From positions 80,116,064-80,180,063 of the forward strand of contig OW121846.1 of assembly GCA_933228895.1 (NCBI GenBank): a DNA stretch of 64,000 nucleotides. Direction: 5' to 3'. The position numbers were made by a program, and so were the translations under genes. The notes beneath the pieces were generated by a model. It had not been told where the DNA came from. It worked only from the letters and a program-made list of their open reading frames with translations, and ran no database searches. Shown here one piece after another: positions 1-11,051 of the stretch. This stretch comes from Platycnemis pennipes. Lineage: Eukaryota > Arthropoda > Insecta > Odonata > Platycnemididae. How positions within the stretch are numbered: position 1 is the stretch's first letter; each line of letters begins with the position of its first letter.

Positions 1-238
1 TGAAGATATTTAATAGACATTATTTCTGGTAACCAATGAGACGCATAAAAGCTATTCCTTCTTTGATTGACGTTTCAAGACGTGGCTGCGGGCACGGATT
101 ATTCAGAGAATGCGGAAATTTACTTTAAAACACGTTCAACTGATTCAGTTTGAAAAATAAAGAATTTCATGGATGGTCTCAGCATTATAAAGATATTGAC
201 TCAGAGATTAAGGGAGGTTTTGATTTACATATACAATT

Positions 239-514
239 TTATCGGTAAAACGAATGTATTTCACGGGTGATGGGTGTTTTATTAATTCTTCTTTGTAGCT
301 TAAGATGCTCAAAAAATAAAACATGGGTTAATATAATATTAACAGAAATGTAAGTCATTTTAAAACATACAAGTTCTGGCTGAGGATCGAACAACAAATA
401 AAATATTTGGTCTTGTCCAATGTGCTTTAAATTCCATGACAGCAAGGTAAAGAGTATTTTGAAGTTCATAAGAGTACCCAAATTACCACGGTCAAAATTA
501 GGGTGCGTTCTCAT
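239..514 (-). CDS. Hypothetical 91-codon ORF conserved in both alpha copies
   Basis: An open frame of 91 codons from ATG (514) to TAA (239). The same frame, same length, is open at 53103-53378 in the other alpha copy, with no indel between them. I count 12 changed codons: 7 synonymous and 5 amino-acid replacing. That is a weak hint of coding constraint but also fits chance. The predicted protein is basic and hydrophobic-patchy and matches no family I recognise. It could be a piece of an old transposable element or no gene at all. Function unknown. Confidence 0.15.
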   Translation of the reverse strand: MRTHPNFDRGNLGTLMNFKILFTLLSWNLKHIGQDQIFYLLFDPQPELVCFKMTYISVNIILTHVLFFEHLKLQRRINKTPITREIHSFYR

Positions 515-904
515 TAGCTGTATGAAAAATATTGTCTTGGTGTATTTGATGCTATTTCTATTGTTGTTGGAGTGCCGAAAAAATGCATGCCTTAAATCAT
601 AGACTCAATTCTGATTCGCTTATCCGCAAGAACACTTCCCTTTCTGACTATGGTGCGAGGGGATAAAAGGATGCACTGGAGCTATCCGAGGTGTTTATTT
701 GATCACGCACTCTCTTCTTCTCGTTCCATTCATATCCCATCTCCGAAAGATAAGGCGTCTCCCAGTACACCCCACACCAAGGGGAATTGCTGGCGTCGGT
801 TCCCCACCTGCATCCGATGACCGCTCTTCCCCACCCCTCATCGGGCAGTGACGTCTGAAGATACAAAACGGGTAGGTCTGCTTGAACAAGGCCTCAAGTC
901 ATCT

Positions 905-1330
905 CCCTTATTGCGCTCGACTTGTTTTTCCTCAACCCGCCGGGGACGGGTTCAAAAGATAGCTAGTTTGTGGGGGCGGCGGCTTCCCGTGACATACCAG
1001 GAGGAGGACGAAGTATTTCTAAGGCGTCTTTTTTCTCGCCTTTCTCCCTCTATCTCCCCTTCTTCTTCAAACCATCCTGCAATTTCTCTTCTCTCTATTC
1101 CTTCCTTTCTTCAACCTTCTTTGCCTTTTTTCTTCTTAAGCACATGTTCTTTTCACTCTATCTGCGTTTCTTCTTCACCCCTTATCCTATTTCTTCGCCT
1201 GCCAAGGGAAGGCAGGCTTAATTCGGAGTCATGCTTTTCTCCTTTGCTTTTAACTCTCGTCATCTTTAACTATTTCGCTTTTTAGTCTCTTTACTTCCGT
1301 TTCTTCTTCACTCTTGATTCCTTTTTTCAC
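905..1330 (+). repeat. GC block plus pyrimidine tract, copy 1
   Basis: About 60 bp of conserved GC-rich sequence (core TTTGTGGGGGCGGCGGCTTC at about 967-986) is followed by roughly 300 bp almost purely of C and T on this strand. The same block recurs at 2155, 20971, 53787 and 62270. The open frames seen here are low-complexity products of the CT composition and are not called genes. The arrangement looks regulatory rather than coding, but no function can be assigned from sequence. Confidence 0.7.
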
Positions 1331-1469
1331 ACCAACACCCTTCTATTGCGCCAATCTCCATTTTTCTTCCCTCAACTCTTGTACCTCTACACAGAGAACT
1401 TTTCTGCATTTTAACTACGCTTTTACAAAGGTGGAATTTTTCCGCGGCCTCTGAGAGTGACGCATTCCT

Positions 1470-1640
1470 TGTTGCGTGAATGTTTCTCGGGTCCTCCACT
1501 GGGTATTTGCGTCCATATCCGCCGACGTTTCCATTCCCGACTCGGCAACTCCGTCAGCGGACTTGGACGCAATAACCCGGTGGAGGACCCGAGAAACCTT
1601 CACGCAGCAGATACGCCGGGAAAACAACAGATCATTCTTC
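1470..1640. mobile_element. Foldback insertion with 11-bp target duplication
   Basis: The 171-bp insert has inverted arms of about 49 bp (about 1475-1523 and 1562-1610, roughly 44 matching positions) around a short centre. It is flanked by GACGCATTCCT (1459-1469) and GACGAATTCCT (1641-1651), an 11-bp duplication with one mismatch. The same site is uninterrupted at about 2702 and 54315, so these are empty sites. The arms resemble those of the foldback at 48345-48560 (shared GGGT-CTCCACTGGGT core). An 11-bp duplication suggests a retrotransposed or nuclease-opened insertion. The class is unknown; a Penelope-related non-autonomous element is one possibility. Confidence 0.75.
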
Positions 1641-2154
1641 GACGAATTCCTCATTTATTTTGCTGACAATCTCCATGCTCCCGAGAACATTCGACGGACG
1701 AACAACGCTCCAACACAAGTCTACCATATTTAGTAAATGTAAAGCGTGCATTCCATTCTCCTTATCAGCATTCCTTCGACAGTGGGAATGCCAATGATCG
1801 TCCTTCGTCACAGCATTTGAAAATTCGAGACGGCTTACTCACACCGAATGACATCCAAGGATTGCTTGTTTAGCGTCTAGCAAGTAGCCGCATACCGTTC
1901 TTATTCTTAGAATCTTAAAATACGAGTAATATGTTTCCCCTGCTAGGGCATGATATTTCTCCAATTGTCATGATTGTGGTTAACTTAAACGCACGATCAT
2001 GTAGAACCCAAGTTCCTTTTACCCTTTTCTGTTCAAATCTCTAGGATCACCAGATAATGGTACCCAAAAGATGTCAGGAGCGCAAAAGAATTCGCACTTT
2101 TCCATTTCCTTGCCCCAAGAGAAGAAGTGCGCAGAAGTGCGTTTTTATCTGTTT

Positions 2155-2612
2155 GCGCTCGACTTGTTTTTTCTCAACCCGTCGGGGACGGGTTCAAAAG
2201 CTGGCAGGTTTGTGGGGGCGGCGGCTTCCAGTGACATACCAGGAGGGGGGGCTAAGTATTTCTAAGGCGTCTTTTCTCTCGCCTTCTCCCTCCTTGTCCC
2301 CTTCCTCTTCAAACCATCCCGCTATTTCTCTTCTCTCTATTTCTTCCTTTCTTTACACTTCTTTGCCCTTTTTTCTTCTTAAGCACACTTTCATTTCACT
2401 CTATCTACGTTTATTTTTCACTCCTAATCCCATTCCTTTGCCTGCCAATGGAGGGCAGAAATATTTCAAAGTCGTGCCTTTCTCCTTCGTTTTCAACTCT
2501 CTTCATCTTTAACTAATTCGCTTTTTACTCTCTATATCTCCGTTTCTTCTTCACTTTTGATTCCATTTTTTCACACCAACACCCCTCTATTGCGCCGCCT
2601 TCTATTTCTCTT
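2155..2612 (+). repeat. GC block plus pyrimidine tract, copy 2
   Basis: Second, tandem copy of the block at 905-1330: the same GC-rich core at about 2210-2230 followed by CT-rich DNA to about 2600. It carries no insertion. Nothing coding is supported. Confidence 0.7.
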
Positions 2613-3249
2613 CCCTCAACTCCTGTAACTTTATCCAGACAACTTATCTGAATTTCAAATACCCTTTTACAAAGGTGGCATTTTTCCGCTGCCTCAGAGG
2701 GTGACGCATTCCTCATTTATTTCGCTCACAATCTCCACGCGCTCGAGAACATTCGACGGAAGAGCGAGGCTCCAACACAAGGATACCATATTTGGTAAAC
2801 GTTAAGCGTGCATTCCATTCTCCTTATCAGCATTCCTTCAACAGCGGGAATGCCAATGATCGTCATTCGTTACAGCATTCGAAAATTCGAGACGGCCTAC
2901 TCACATCGAATGGCATCTGAGGATTGCTTATTTTGCGTCTAGCAAGTAGCCGCATACCGTTCCGTCCTAGATTCTTAAAATGTGAGTAATACATTTCCCC
3001 TGTAAGGGCATTATATTTCTCCGATTGTCATGATTTTGGTTAACCTAAACGCACGATCATCTTAGACTCAAGTTTATTTTGCAATGTTCAAATCTCTATG
3101 ATTAACAGACGATGATCCTCTAAAGATTTAAAATAATTCGCATTTTTCTATTTCCTTGCCCCCAGAGGAAGAGAAGAAATGCGCAGAAGTGCGTTTTCAC
3201 CTGTTTCTCACCGTGTTATTTTTCTCCCTCTCCGGCGAAAAAAAAACGA

Positions 3250-4590
3250 TACGCTGGCGATGCTTACATTAGGTGCTTGCGGAAGGTTAAGGTGGAAAGG
3301 GAAGCCAGATGGTATGGATGGGGCAAGTGATAAGGTGAAACTCGCACGCACGCATAATCATTTAAGTACACCCGAACCGGGAGACCGATAAAGTTTGGCT
3401 AATAAGTCAGGCCTTTATATCCGTCCTATTTATGGTTTATAATACATTTGAGTGATGTTCCTTGCATATCATTAAAGGCAAAAGGCAAATAGCTTTTCTA
3501 CGCTTGGCATTGTATTTTATCCCAAATTTATATCTTTCATGGTACAGCATCAGCTTGATTATTTAGATTTTCAGGGCAAATTGATGGATTCCGATTTTTG
3601 CAAAAGTGTGTCAAATTCGACACAATGTGGATTTTTAATGCTTGAGTCCATGGAAAAAGGGTATTTGAAACTAAATTCAACAATCAATGTAGAATCGTCA
3701 CGTGTTGGAAAGAAACACTTTTTGTTTTTTGTCTAGCTTTATTCGATTACAGCGTACTTGACGGTAGAACTTATTTTCTTCATCAATCTCATGAAAAATA
3801 GGTATGTTTTCCTAACCTACACCCGTGTTATTAGAGGTGCAACTGGTTCAGTTACTCTTTCCTTGTAGTGGATTTAAAGGTTAATTATAATGATGCCTCT
3901 AGGTATGAAAGGTAATCACTGGTTAAGTCAATTCTCATTTTGTTAGTAAGACGACCGACAGCTAAGGTCATTTGCTTATTTGGTGGAGAGATACCCGATG
4001 GAGTCGCATTCACCTACTCTTAACGACAGACGCCGAAGGGATCAAGGCTTAACGTCGCATCCGACGGACGGGGTACTGAATCTGAAATGCATTCACTAGG
4101 CACTCAAGTGGGGATTGGTTGGTCACTGAAAAATCCGCCACTGCCGGGAATCGAACCCAGGCCTTCGGAATAGGAGGCAAGTACTCTAGCCAACCAGCCA
4201 ACCGGATCCCCAGTTAATTATATTTGTCGTCTCAATCCACAATTGCATTGCTTGCATTTTTCCTGATGGTTTTTTTGCAAGTAGGAAGCTACATTACTTT
4301 TCAAATAACTCAGATTTGCTTGGAATTTCTCCACAAGTCGGTTTATGTGAAAATACATATTGTGTTCTACTTATTACCTATTATCAATTCATTGCTTGCT
4401 TATAATTCTGTAGTTTTTAGAATTTCGAGCTTGCGGAATGTTGAGGTGGAAAGGGAAGCCAGATGGCATGGATGGGGCAAGAGATAAGGCGAAACTTGCA
4501 CGCACACATAATCACTTGTGTAAACCCGAACCGTGAGACAGAGGAAGTTTGGCTCATAAGTCAGGCCTTTATATCCGTCCGCTGATGCTC
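3250..4590. repeat. Direct repeat pair flanking a 1-kb insert
   Basis: About 150 bp at 3270-3415 (GGTGGAAAGGGAAGCCAGAT and following) is repeated at 4432-4585. The second alpha copy has it once (54895-55045). Between the two lies about 1 kb absent from the other copy, including a SINE at 3955-4213. The rest of the insert (3420-3950, 4215-4430) holds only AT-rich sequence with nothing recognisable. Confidence 0.7.
3955..4213 (-). mobile_element. tRNA-derived SINE
   Basis: Read on the minus strand, a tRNA-like head (4213 down to about 4130) has a box B matching GGTTCGATTCC (4147-4157) and a box-A-like TGGCTAGAGTACTTGCC (4177-4193). It is followed by a body that includes a GACGTTAAGCC motif and a TTAAGAGTAGG-type stretch. 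Related bodies occur at 21975, 43067 and 63290. The acceptor-stem ends do not pair, so this is not a functional tRNA gene. It lies in the 1-kb segment absent from the second alpha copy. Confidence 0.7.
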
Positions 4591-5219
4591 GCGAGGCCAT
4601 ATGTCCCACCCCGCTTTCTTCGAGCTGCGTTGAAATTCCTTGACTCCCCCTCCCATAATCATTCCACCAGCGCCAACTGAGATTTAAAATAATATTTTGT
4701 CTGCCACGGCGAGGGGTGTTATCAGCGGGGAGTTGTGAGAGAGTCGCCTCACTATTGAGGAGTTCTTGTTCTTAGAACCGGTAGAGTAGTTGATTACCAC
4801 TATTGTTGATGCGTGTGTGGTGGGAATGTTTATTCAAGATATGCATGGTCGATGGGCTGAACCTTGGAATGTGCAATTAGTCTGAATGAATAGCAACTCT
4901 TGTCATCTTGTTTTACGTCCCAAACCAAGGGTGGTGCTCGAAATGTTCTCTATACGGCATTCATCTCATAATTTAGTTTTTATCCATTGTCCACGGGTGA
5001 ATTTTGGTATTGCTTGTTTCCTTGCAGAATACGTCAGAATTTCTCTGAACGTTCTTATAATCTCGCAGAGTAAATGCCATTCCCAAATTCAGTTTTTAAT
5101 TTAATAGCACATGATTGCTAACTGCTGATAATGCCTAACAAGTAAACTTTTGATCAAGTAAACTTTTCATTTATCATACCAGTATTTCCAAGAGAACGAG
5201 TATGAGGCAACCAAGAGCT

Positions 5220-5830
5220 TGAGGTCAGTTTGGTCTATTTTTAGACACGAGGGGCAGGTGGTTAGAGTTAGGAATACTGAAGGGAGAAATGTGTATATAG
5301 GGTGTATGGCAGACGAGTCGAAGTGCTGAAATAAACATTTGCAAGAAATGATGGAGTACTCGCAACTGTGTGTCTGGAAGAAAGGAACATGTCTCTGACG
5401 TCATCGGTCTTTTCTTCTTCCGTTTTGGTCGGAAAACTCCGCAAACAATGCGGCCGCGCCTTTTCTCCCGCCCCTCTACTGCCTGCTCCATAACGCACCT
5501 GTCACCGGCACATGGTACCCAGCAACACCGTTCAATTACCGCGTTTAATCATTTAAATTGTAATGCAAATGTGTAATAATTTTAAAAATGTATCCTGATA
5601 GCGTTCATAACATTCTTGGAAAATGGCGGAATGTAGAGATGTTGCGTTTTCTGGTTCATGAGGACAGCACCTCCTACAGGTTTTGAAAGATGTATTGGAG
5701 TGGAGGACGGAGGCGTTTGGGAGGGACGAACTTCTGCGCATACACAGACTCTTCCTTAAACGCAGCCAACGCCTATTGAACTCGTATTTCTCCTCTGTCT
5801 TCGGTACAGACACTTCATGGCGCTCTTCTC
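5220..5830. promoter_or_regulatory. Promoter-like GC island of alpha copy 1
   Basis: A GC-rich island in AT-rich DNA, with GCGGCCGCGCC and CT-rich CCCGCCCCTC stretches near 5450-5480, an AAAATGGCGGAA motif (about 5620-5631, YY1-like) and TGCGCATACACA at 5735-5746. The last is a CpG-decayed form of the NRF1-type palindrome kept perfectly at 56332-56343. Related islands occur near 22340, 23040, 39500, 44020 and 56000. A promoter role is inferred from composition and motifs only; strand and transcript are unknown. Confidence 0.4.
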
Positions 5831-5989
5831 ATTAGGAGGGAGGGTTCAGGGGTTAGAGTAGTATTGAAGGCGGAAGAGGGGAAGGATGACATAAACTTCT
5901 AAAAATTTTCAACTTTATTCCTTTTAATTTTATCTTCGTTTACGATTTCATTTGGTATCCTTTAAAAAGCGTTTTTTTACGGCGGATAG

Positions 5990-6545
5990 ATTTCAGTTAT
6001 CTTCTACTCTTGCGTTTTTTTAATTGTACTCAAGCATTTTCAATTCGTGGGAGTTTTTTTCTTTCATAAAAGTTTCACGAAGCAATCTTTTATTTGTAGC
6101 ACACATTTTGCCTAGCGGTGGTTCATAGTTTGTCCGTAAAATAAATTCTCTCTTCTTTTGAGTTAAACCTCCAAATGTAGTATGGACTTACCGTGTTAGT
6201 AAGTTACCGCTGTTGATCGAGACAAGGAATATATTGAGTTCATGAAAATTTTCATGAAAAGTCAGTTTTCTACCAGATGTATCGTATACTTGTCATTTAT
6301 CTCCCACTTTTTATTCCTTTATTCTAATTTATTCGTTCGTACTCCAATCATTTCAATTTGGGACTATTTTTCGCATCCTTGAGGTTTTGCGGAAGAATAT
6401 TTTATTGGTAGCAACTATTTTGCCGAGAAGTCTTTCCTGTGTTGTCCGAAAAAACATATAACTTTTTAGTAATGTATTCAGGAATTTTGGCTGTAGCAAG
6501 TTACTGCAGGTGATTGAGTCAAGGAATTTTACATTGGCTACATGT
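5990..6545. repeat. Degenerate tandem repeat, about 0.3-kb period
   Basis: Two successive blocks (about 6010-6240 and 6325-6540) share the order: TTTATT(T/G)GTAGCA, ATTTTGCC, TTGTCCG, then AAGTTAC(C/T)GC and GAGTCAAGG-type ends. The same tandem structure is kept in the second alpha copy at about 56600-57000. The remaining DNA to 7487 is AT-rich with no gene. Confidence 0.5.
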
Positions 6546-7487
6546 AATGTTTTGAGAATAGGATCGCGTTGATGTGTTTGCTAGAGGACATGACTGTCAT
6601 CTTAGGGCCTAGGTGCTAATTTCTGGAAATGACGAGTAAGGTCACAGGTATTCATATGTTCCACAGATATCTAATAGTAATTTTCATTTTTAATTTGTTA
6701 ATTTTCCGAGTGTTCGTCATATGTACTGATAAACACGAGTTTGTGTGAATAAGGAGTTATTCCCATGTTGCCTTTATTTTAGTCGTGTTATCTTTCTTTC
6801 ATAATATACATCTGTATAAAAATTTACCTCTGAATGTCTGACCTAGTTCAGATAGCGTATTTCAACATTCGTTAAAGATGGAGGAATTTCATAGTTTAGA
6901 TCGTGGTCATCGACCCATATTGAGCGTTTTCCAGCTAGAGAGCAAGTTATAGCTAGTATACTCTAGCCTTAAATGTTTCACATTTTAGAATAAAGCTTGC
7001 AATTATCGTATATTGAGCAATTTTTTATCGGAGATCTTATTAATAGAGCAGTTTTGGTGTCAGTTAGAGCTACACGTGTTCTATAATAGTTCGCGTTACG
7101 AAGTGTTGGATGCTGTGAAATCGAAGTCTAATTCCCAGTATTGAAAAAGTGAGTGATTCGTAGACTAATACAAAATACCAGTGGAATTTAATCTAAATAA
7201 TCTAATACAATTACTTATTTTAATATGTTGATAATTCATATTTATGTCGGTTTTTATTGAATTTCCTGTAAAATTCCTTTTAAATTCGATTTTAGTAATA
7301 TTACTGGTTGCTTTGACTTAATTATATATTTCATATTCATTTTAAGTTAGAATATTCTGCGGGTCTCCCCAACTTTCGTTAGAAATGAATTATTTTTTCC
7401 ACATTGTTCTATCAGAGAACTTCATCTCGCGTTTAAAAGGTTTGAGATATATTTTTGCACCTTTCTAACGGGAATTCTATTTTTCAG

Positions 7488-7597
7488 AAAAACTGCTGTA
7501 GGTTGCCCCACCAACCTGTGCTACACATCAGCCGACCACCGGACGCATGCCGACAGTCCCCTTTGCCTCAAACCGCACCCAATTCTTACTAGTTTTG
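7488..7597 (+). other. Exon-like segment, copy 1 (donor altered)
   Basis: This 110-bp segment is less AT-rich than its surroundings and well conserved with 57813-57921. It is preceded by a pyrimidine-rich acceptor (TATTTTTCAG ending at 7487). Its 3' edge reads TTTTG|GTCAGT, whereas the other copy has the canonical TTTTG|GTAAGT. The frame open in the second copy meets a TAG early here. This could be an exon of a non-coding transcript or of a decayed gene; no protein similarity was seen. Confidence 0.3.
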
Positions 7598-9162
7598 GTC
7601 AGTACCTATTTTTTTAATGATAATTATATGCTAATATAGGGTCACGGAGAGTAAACTCATTAGACTTGCGAATCAAAGTATATGCGGAAGGTTTGCTATT
7701 CAAATTTTATTATTTGTTCGTTCGGCGAAATTGTTGGTTTTTGCTGGTTAAGTGATTCCTTGCTTAGTCGATTAAAGTCTTTTGTTTTCCTCCATGCTTA
7801 AAAAATAATAGTTTCAGCTAGAATGCTCCCACTGAATTGCAATTAAAGTATTTGGATTCAAAATTAAAATCGTTTAAATTATTTTATTTAGCCTTGCGAT
7901 TTTAAATGCTGACCTTTATATTTTAATATCACTCCAGTTATTCATGAATTTGAGCCCAACTTTACATCGACGGATTCAGAATACAAATACTGTTTAGTGC
8001 ATCTTGGTATCAACGGTAAATTTCATATGTAATTTTTTAATTAACTTCTGGTTCGAATGCATATAACATCGAAATGTCCTATCTAGCAATTGTTGAATCT
8101 ACTACTTCAATTTTTACAGAAGATCATTCTTAGCAACTTCTTGTAATATTTCTCATATTTATTATTTTCACTACACTATCTTCAAAAAATAATTTTATGT
8201 GGTATTAAAAATATTTACCTCCATATCATTCTATTAATTTCAGTAGTTTCCTTTCCCTTCTCTCTCCAATATGAATATTTTTTGTATTGTGTGAATTAAT
8301 TCCGATACTTAAGTGCCACTATTTATATTACCATACGTATATGCCTCTTTCATATGTCTTTGATTGCCATTCAACCTTTTTTTTTAAATTCAACCATCAT
8401 TTAATTTTATGTCCAGATAGATAACATCCATTAACATTTTTACACTCTACTTTGTTCTTCATTACGTCTCCTAAAAATACTAAAAGATATATTTTCCATC
8501 ATTGCTTGCACTCTTTCTTTGTCGTTTGTCTTTACTTGCGTGTACTCAAATTTGTGAAAAAACTCAAAATTTTCAATTTGAACGTGTTATTGAATTGTGT
8601 GAATTAATTCCAATGTAGAACTGTTGACATTTATATTGCCCTTAGTATATACCTGTTTCTTATGTCTTTGATTACACTTCAATATTTTCTTATTTAATTT
8701 GAATGCATATAACCACGTGAGATTTATAAATTCCAAGCATTATTTTAAATGCTGACCTAAGATCTGACTACAATTCATCCAACTTATTACCTCCTTATAA
8801 TGCACTATGTCAAGATAGTTAACTTCCAATAATATTTCTACGCTCTACTTAGTTCTTCATTACATCTCCTAAAAATACTAAAGATATATTTTCCTTCAAT
8901 GCCTAAAGAATTTCACTCTTTCCTTGTCTTTTACCCTTCCTTGTTTGTGCTCGTAATTTTTATCACATTGTATGACTTTTTTATTATATTCTTATTAATT
9001 ATATTATATTCTTTTTAATGCAAAATATTTTAAATCATACCTAATCATCTTATGGTATTTAGTTTTAGATTTCTGAACTTAAACATTTTTTTAACCAAAC
9101 CATACAAAAAATCCCTAATTTATTTACAATTTCCAGTGGCCATTCCAGAATTTAATCAATTA
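7598..9162. other. AT-rich stretch without recognisable features
   Basis: Collinear with about 57922-59613. The second copy carries an extra segment of about 190 bp near 58300-58490. I see no gene, RNA gene or element end in this stretch. Confidence 0.5.
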
Positions 9163-9190
9163 CACTAGTCAACAGCCATTTTGCATCTGG
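9163..9190 (+). repeat. Left terminal inverted repeat of the CACTA-like element
   Basis: Begins CACTAGTCAACAG and ends TTTTGCATCTGG. It matches the reverse complement of 11444-11481 at CAC-AGT-AACA and at TTTTGCATCTGG, with a spacer of different length between these two blocks. Confidence 0.75.
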
Positions 9191-9482
9191 GATGTGATAC
9201 ATCAACTAGTATGTATTTTGGTGTGTAAAATCCGAATATACCTTTCAAAATGTTCTAGCACGTACCATTTTTGAGTTTTTAAAGGATTTTTTATTTTTCG
9301 TATTCAGTATTTCGCCTTTTGCTGTTCTTCTGTTTTGATGTTTAATTGTTTATTGTTAATTGTTTTGATTTGCAGAGGAAAGCTGGAAGATCTACAAATT
9401 GTCAGTAAATGGTTGGTTTGGTAATCCAGTGGTGTGAAAGAGATCCTCAGTGAGTGTTTCGTGTGAAAGATAGTGGAAATGT

Positions 9483-11051
9483 TTGTGTTTAAAACTTACA
9501 CTAAGAAAAATAGCAACTAGTAAATCCCGTTGCTGTGTAAACCACCCCGACAACTTTTGTTTTGTGTGTGGAAAATTCACTCCAAAAACCCAAAGAAAAC
9601 CAATCACTGATTTGGTTAAGAAGGCGTATAAAACTTATTTAGATTGTCCTCTTGGTGATCAAGATAAAAATTTTGCACCTCATATTGCCTGCATAACCTG
9701 TACTACAACCTTGACTGAGTTGTTGAAAGGAAAACGCCGAGCCATGCCATTCGCTGTTCCGATGGTGTGGTGTGAGCCTAAAGAACATTATTCAGACTGT
9801 TACTTCTGTCTTACAAATATTTCGGGACATTCAAGCAAAACTAGACATAAAATAAAGTATCCAAATGTATCTTCAGTGCATTTGCCTGTGCCCCATGATG
9901 AGGGGTTGCCTGTTCCTGTCTGTAACTTGGAAGCCACGGAACCAGACACCATGTCAAGTGAATCAGAAAGTATTGAACATATAGAAGAGTACTGCCCTCA
10001 AGATCATTACACTTCACCTCAGCTCTTTAATCAAGAGGAATTGAACGATTTGGTTCGCGATCTAAAACTTTCAAAACAACAAGCTGAACTCTTGGGGTCA
10101 CGACTGCAACAACGGAACCTTCTAGCTCCAGGGACAAAAATTTCCTGTTTCAGATCAAGAGGTGCTTCCTTCAATCAATATTTCGATGTGCAGAATTCAA
10201 TGTGTGTATGTAGGGATGTCAATGGTCTGATGATGCAGCTAGGTGTACAACATAATCCACAGGAGTGGCGACTATTTATTGACTCCAGTAAAACCAGCTT
10301 GAAAGCAGTACTACTGCATAATGGCAATGCATTTCCATCGGTACCTTTGGCTTACGCAGTAGACATGAAAGAAACTTATGAAACCATGGCTTTGCTGCTA
10401 GAGGCAATCAAATATAAGGATCATGAATGGCAGCTTTGCTGTGATTTAAAAGTTGTTGCACTTCTTACAGGTTTACAGGCTGGATTCACGAAATACTGCT
10501 GCTTTTTGTGCCTTTGGGACAGCCGTGACACCAAGAACCACTATAGAGTCAAGGAATGGCCTATAAGGAAGTCATATGTTCCTGGAAACGTAAATGTGAA
10601 CAAAACCCCATTGGTTGAGCCCGATAAAATCATTTTGCCTCCCCTTCATATCAAGTTGGGCCTTATCAAGAACTTTGTAAAAGCTCTGGATAAAGAAGGT
10701 GAGGCCTTCAATCCCTTAAAAGAAAAGTTTCCCAAATTAAGTGAGGTAAAGCTGAAAGAGGGTATATTTGTTGGACCACAAATAAGAAAATTGCTGAAAG
10801 ATCCAACATTTGATACCAAACTCACAGATACCCAATTAGCTGCTTGGTCTTCTTTTAAAGCAATCATGAAGGGCTTTTTGGGTAACAGAAAAGACATAAA
10901 CTATGTTACCATTGTGAATTATCTGTTGGACAACTATAAGAACATGGGGTGTAGAATGTCACTTAAAATTCACTTTTTACATTCTCACCTTGATTTCTTC
11001 CCGGAAAATTTGGGAGCCGTAAGCGATGAGCATGGTGAACGCTTTCACTAA
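9483..11051 (+). CDS. Candidate CACTA/CMC-type DDE transposase, broken by one stop
   Basis: A 522-codon open frame, the longest in the window. The N-terminal part (about residues 17-110) is cysteine-rich: FCFVCGK (25-31), CITC (70-73) and CYFC (106-109), a likely zinc-binding region. The core carries D267 (FIDSSKTS), D321 (CCDLKVV), CFLC (340-343), LH (388-389, LHIKLGLIKNF) and a DEHGERFH block with E516/E519. The D, D, C-x2-C, [M/L]H, E order is what is known for CMC transposases; assignment of the catalytic residues is inference. The frame hits TAA at 11049, then continues in frame with strong family resemblance to TAA at 11199-11201, so one substitution probably truncated it. There is no in-frame ATG near the start: the frame begins at a TTG, a nearby ATG (9479) is in another frame, and the first in-frame ATG is residue 88. 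A spliced or frameshifted start is likely; an acceptor-like TTTGATTTGCAG ends at 9376. I recall this protein family as 'uncharacterised' in many arthropods. Confidence 0.75.
   Translation: MCLKLTLRKIATSKSRCCVNHPDNFCFVCGKFTPKTQRKPITDLVKKAYKTYLDCPLGDQDKNFAPHIACITCTTTLTELLKGKRRAMPFAVPMVWCEPKEHYSDCYFCLTNISGHSSKTRHKIKYPNVSSVHLPVPHDEGLPVPVCNLEATEPDTMSSESESIEHIEEYCPQDHYTSPQLFNQEELNDLVRDLKLSKQQAELLGSRLQQRNLLAPGTKISCFRSRGASFNQYFDVQNSMCVCRDVNGLMMQLGVQHNPQEWRLFIDSSKTSLKAVLLHNGNAFPSVPLAYAVDMKETYETMALLLEAIKYKDHEWQLCCDLKVVALLTGLQAGFTKYCCFLCLWDSRDTKNHYRVKEWPIRKSYVPGNVNVNKTPLVEPDKIILPPLHIKLGLIKNFVKALDKEGEAFNPLKEKFPKLSEVKLKEGIFVGPQIRKLLKDPTFDTKLTDTQLAAWSSFKAIMKGFLGNRKDINYVTIVNYLLDNYKNMGCRMSLKIHFLHSHLDFFPENLGAVSDEHGERFH

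Larger units (their letters stand above)
913..3150. repeat. Internal tandem duplication, period about 1.24 kb
   Basis: Sequence from about 913 (GCGCTCGACTTG) restarts at 2155 with the same motif, giving two tandem units of about 1.24 kb. The second alpha copy has only one unit (from 53787), so this duplication is private to the first copy. The first unit differs from the second mainly by the foldback insertion at 1470-1640. Confidence 0.75.

Noticed and set aside
848..1285. 145-codon open frame, also similar frames at 2057-2512, 21250-21693, 53832-54272 and 62237-63044
   Set aside because: They lie in the pyrimidine tracts. The products are S/F/P/L-rich low complexity, differ in frame between copies, and have no start context or family similarity.
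4130..4213. Possible tRNA gene on the minus strand
   Set aside because: Boxes A and B are present, but the ends do not form an acceptor stem and a SINE body follows.
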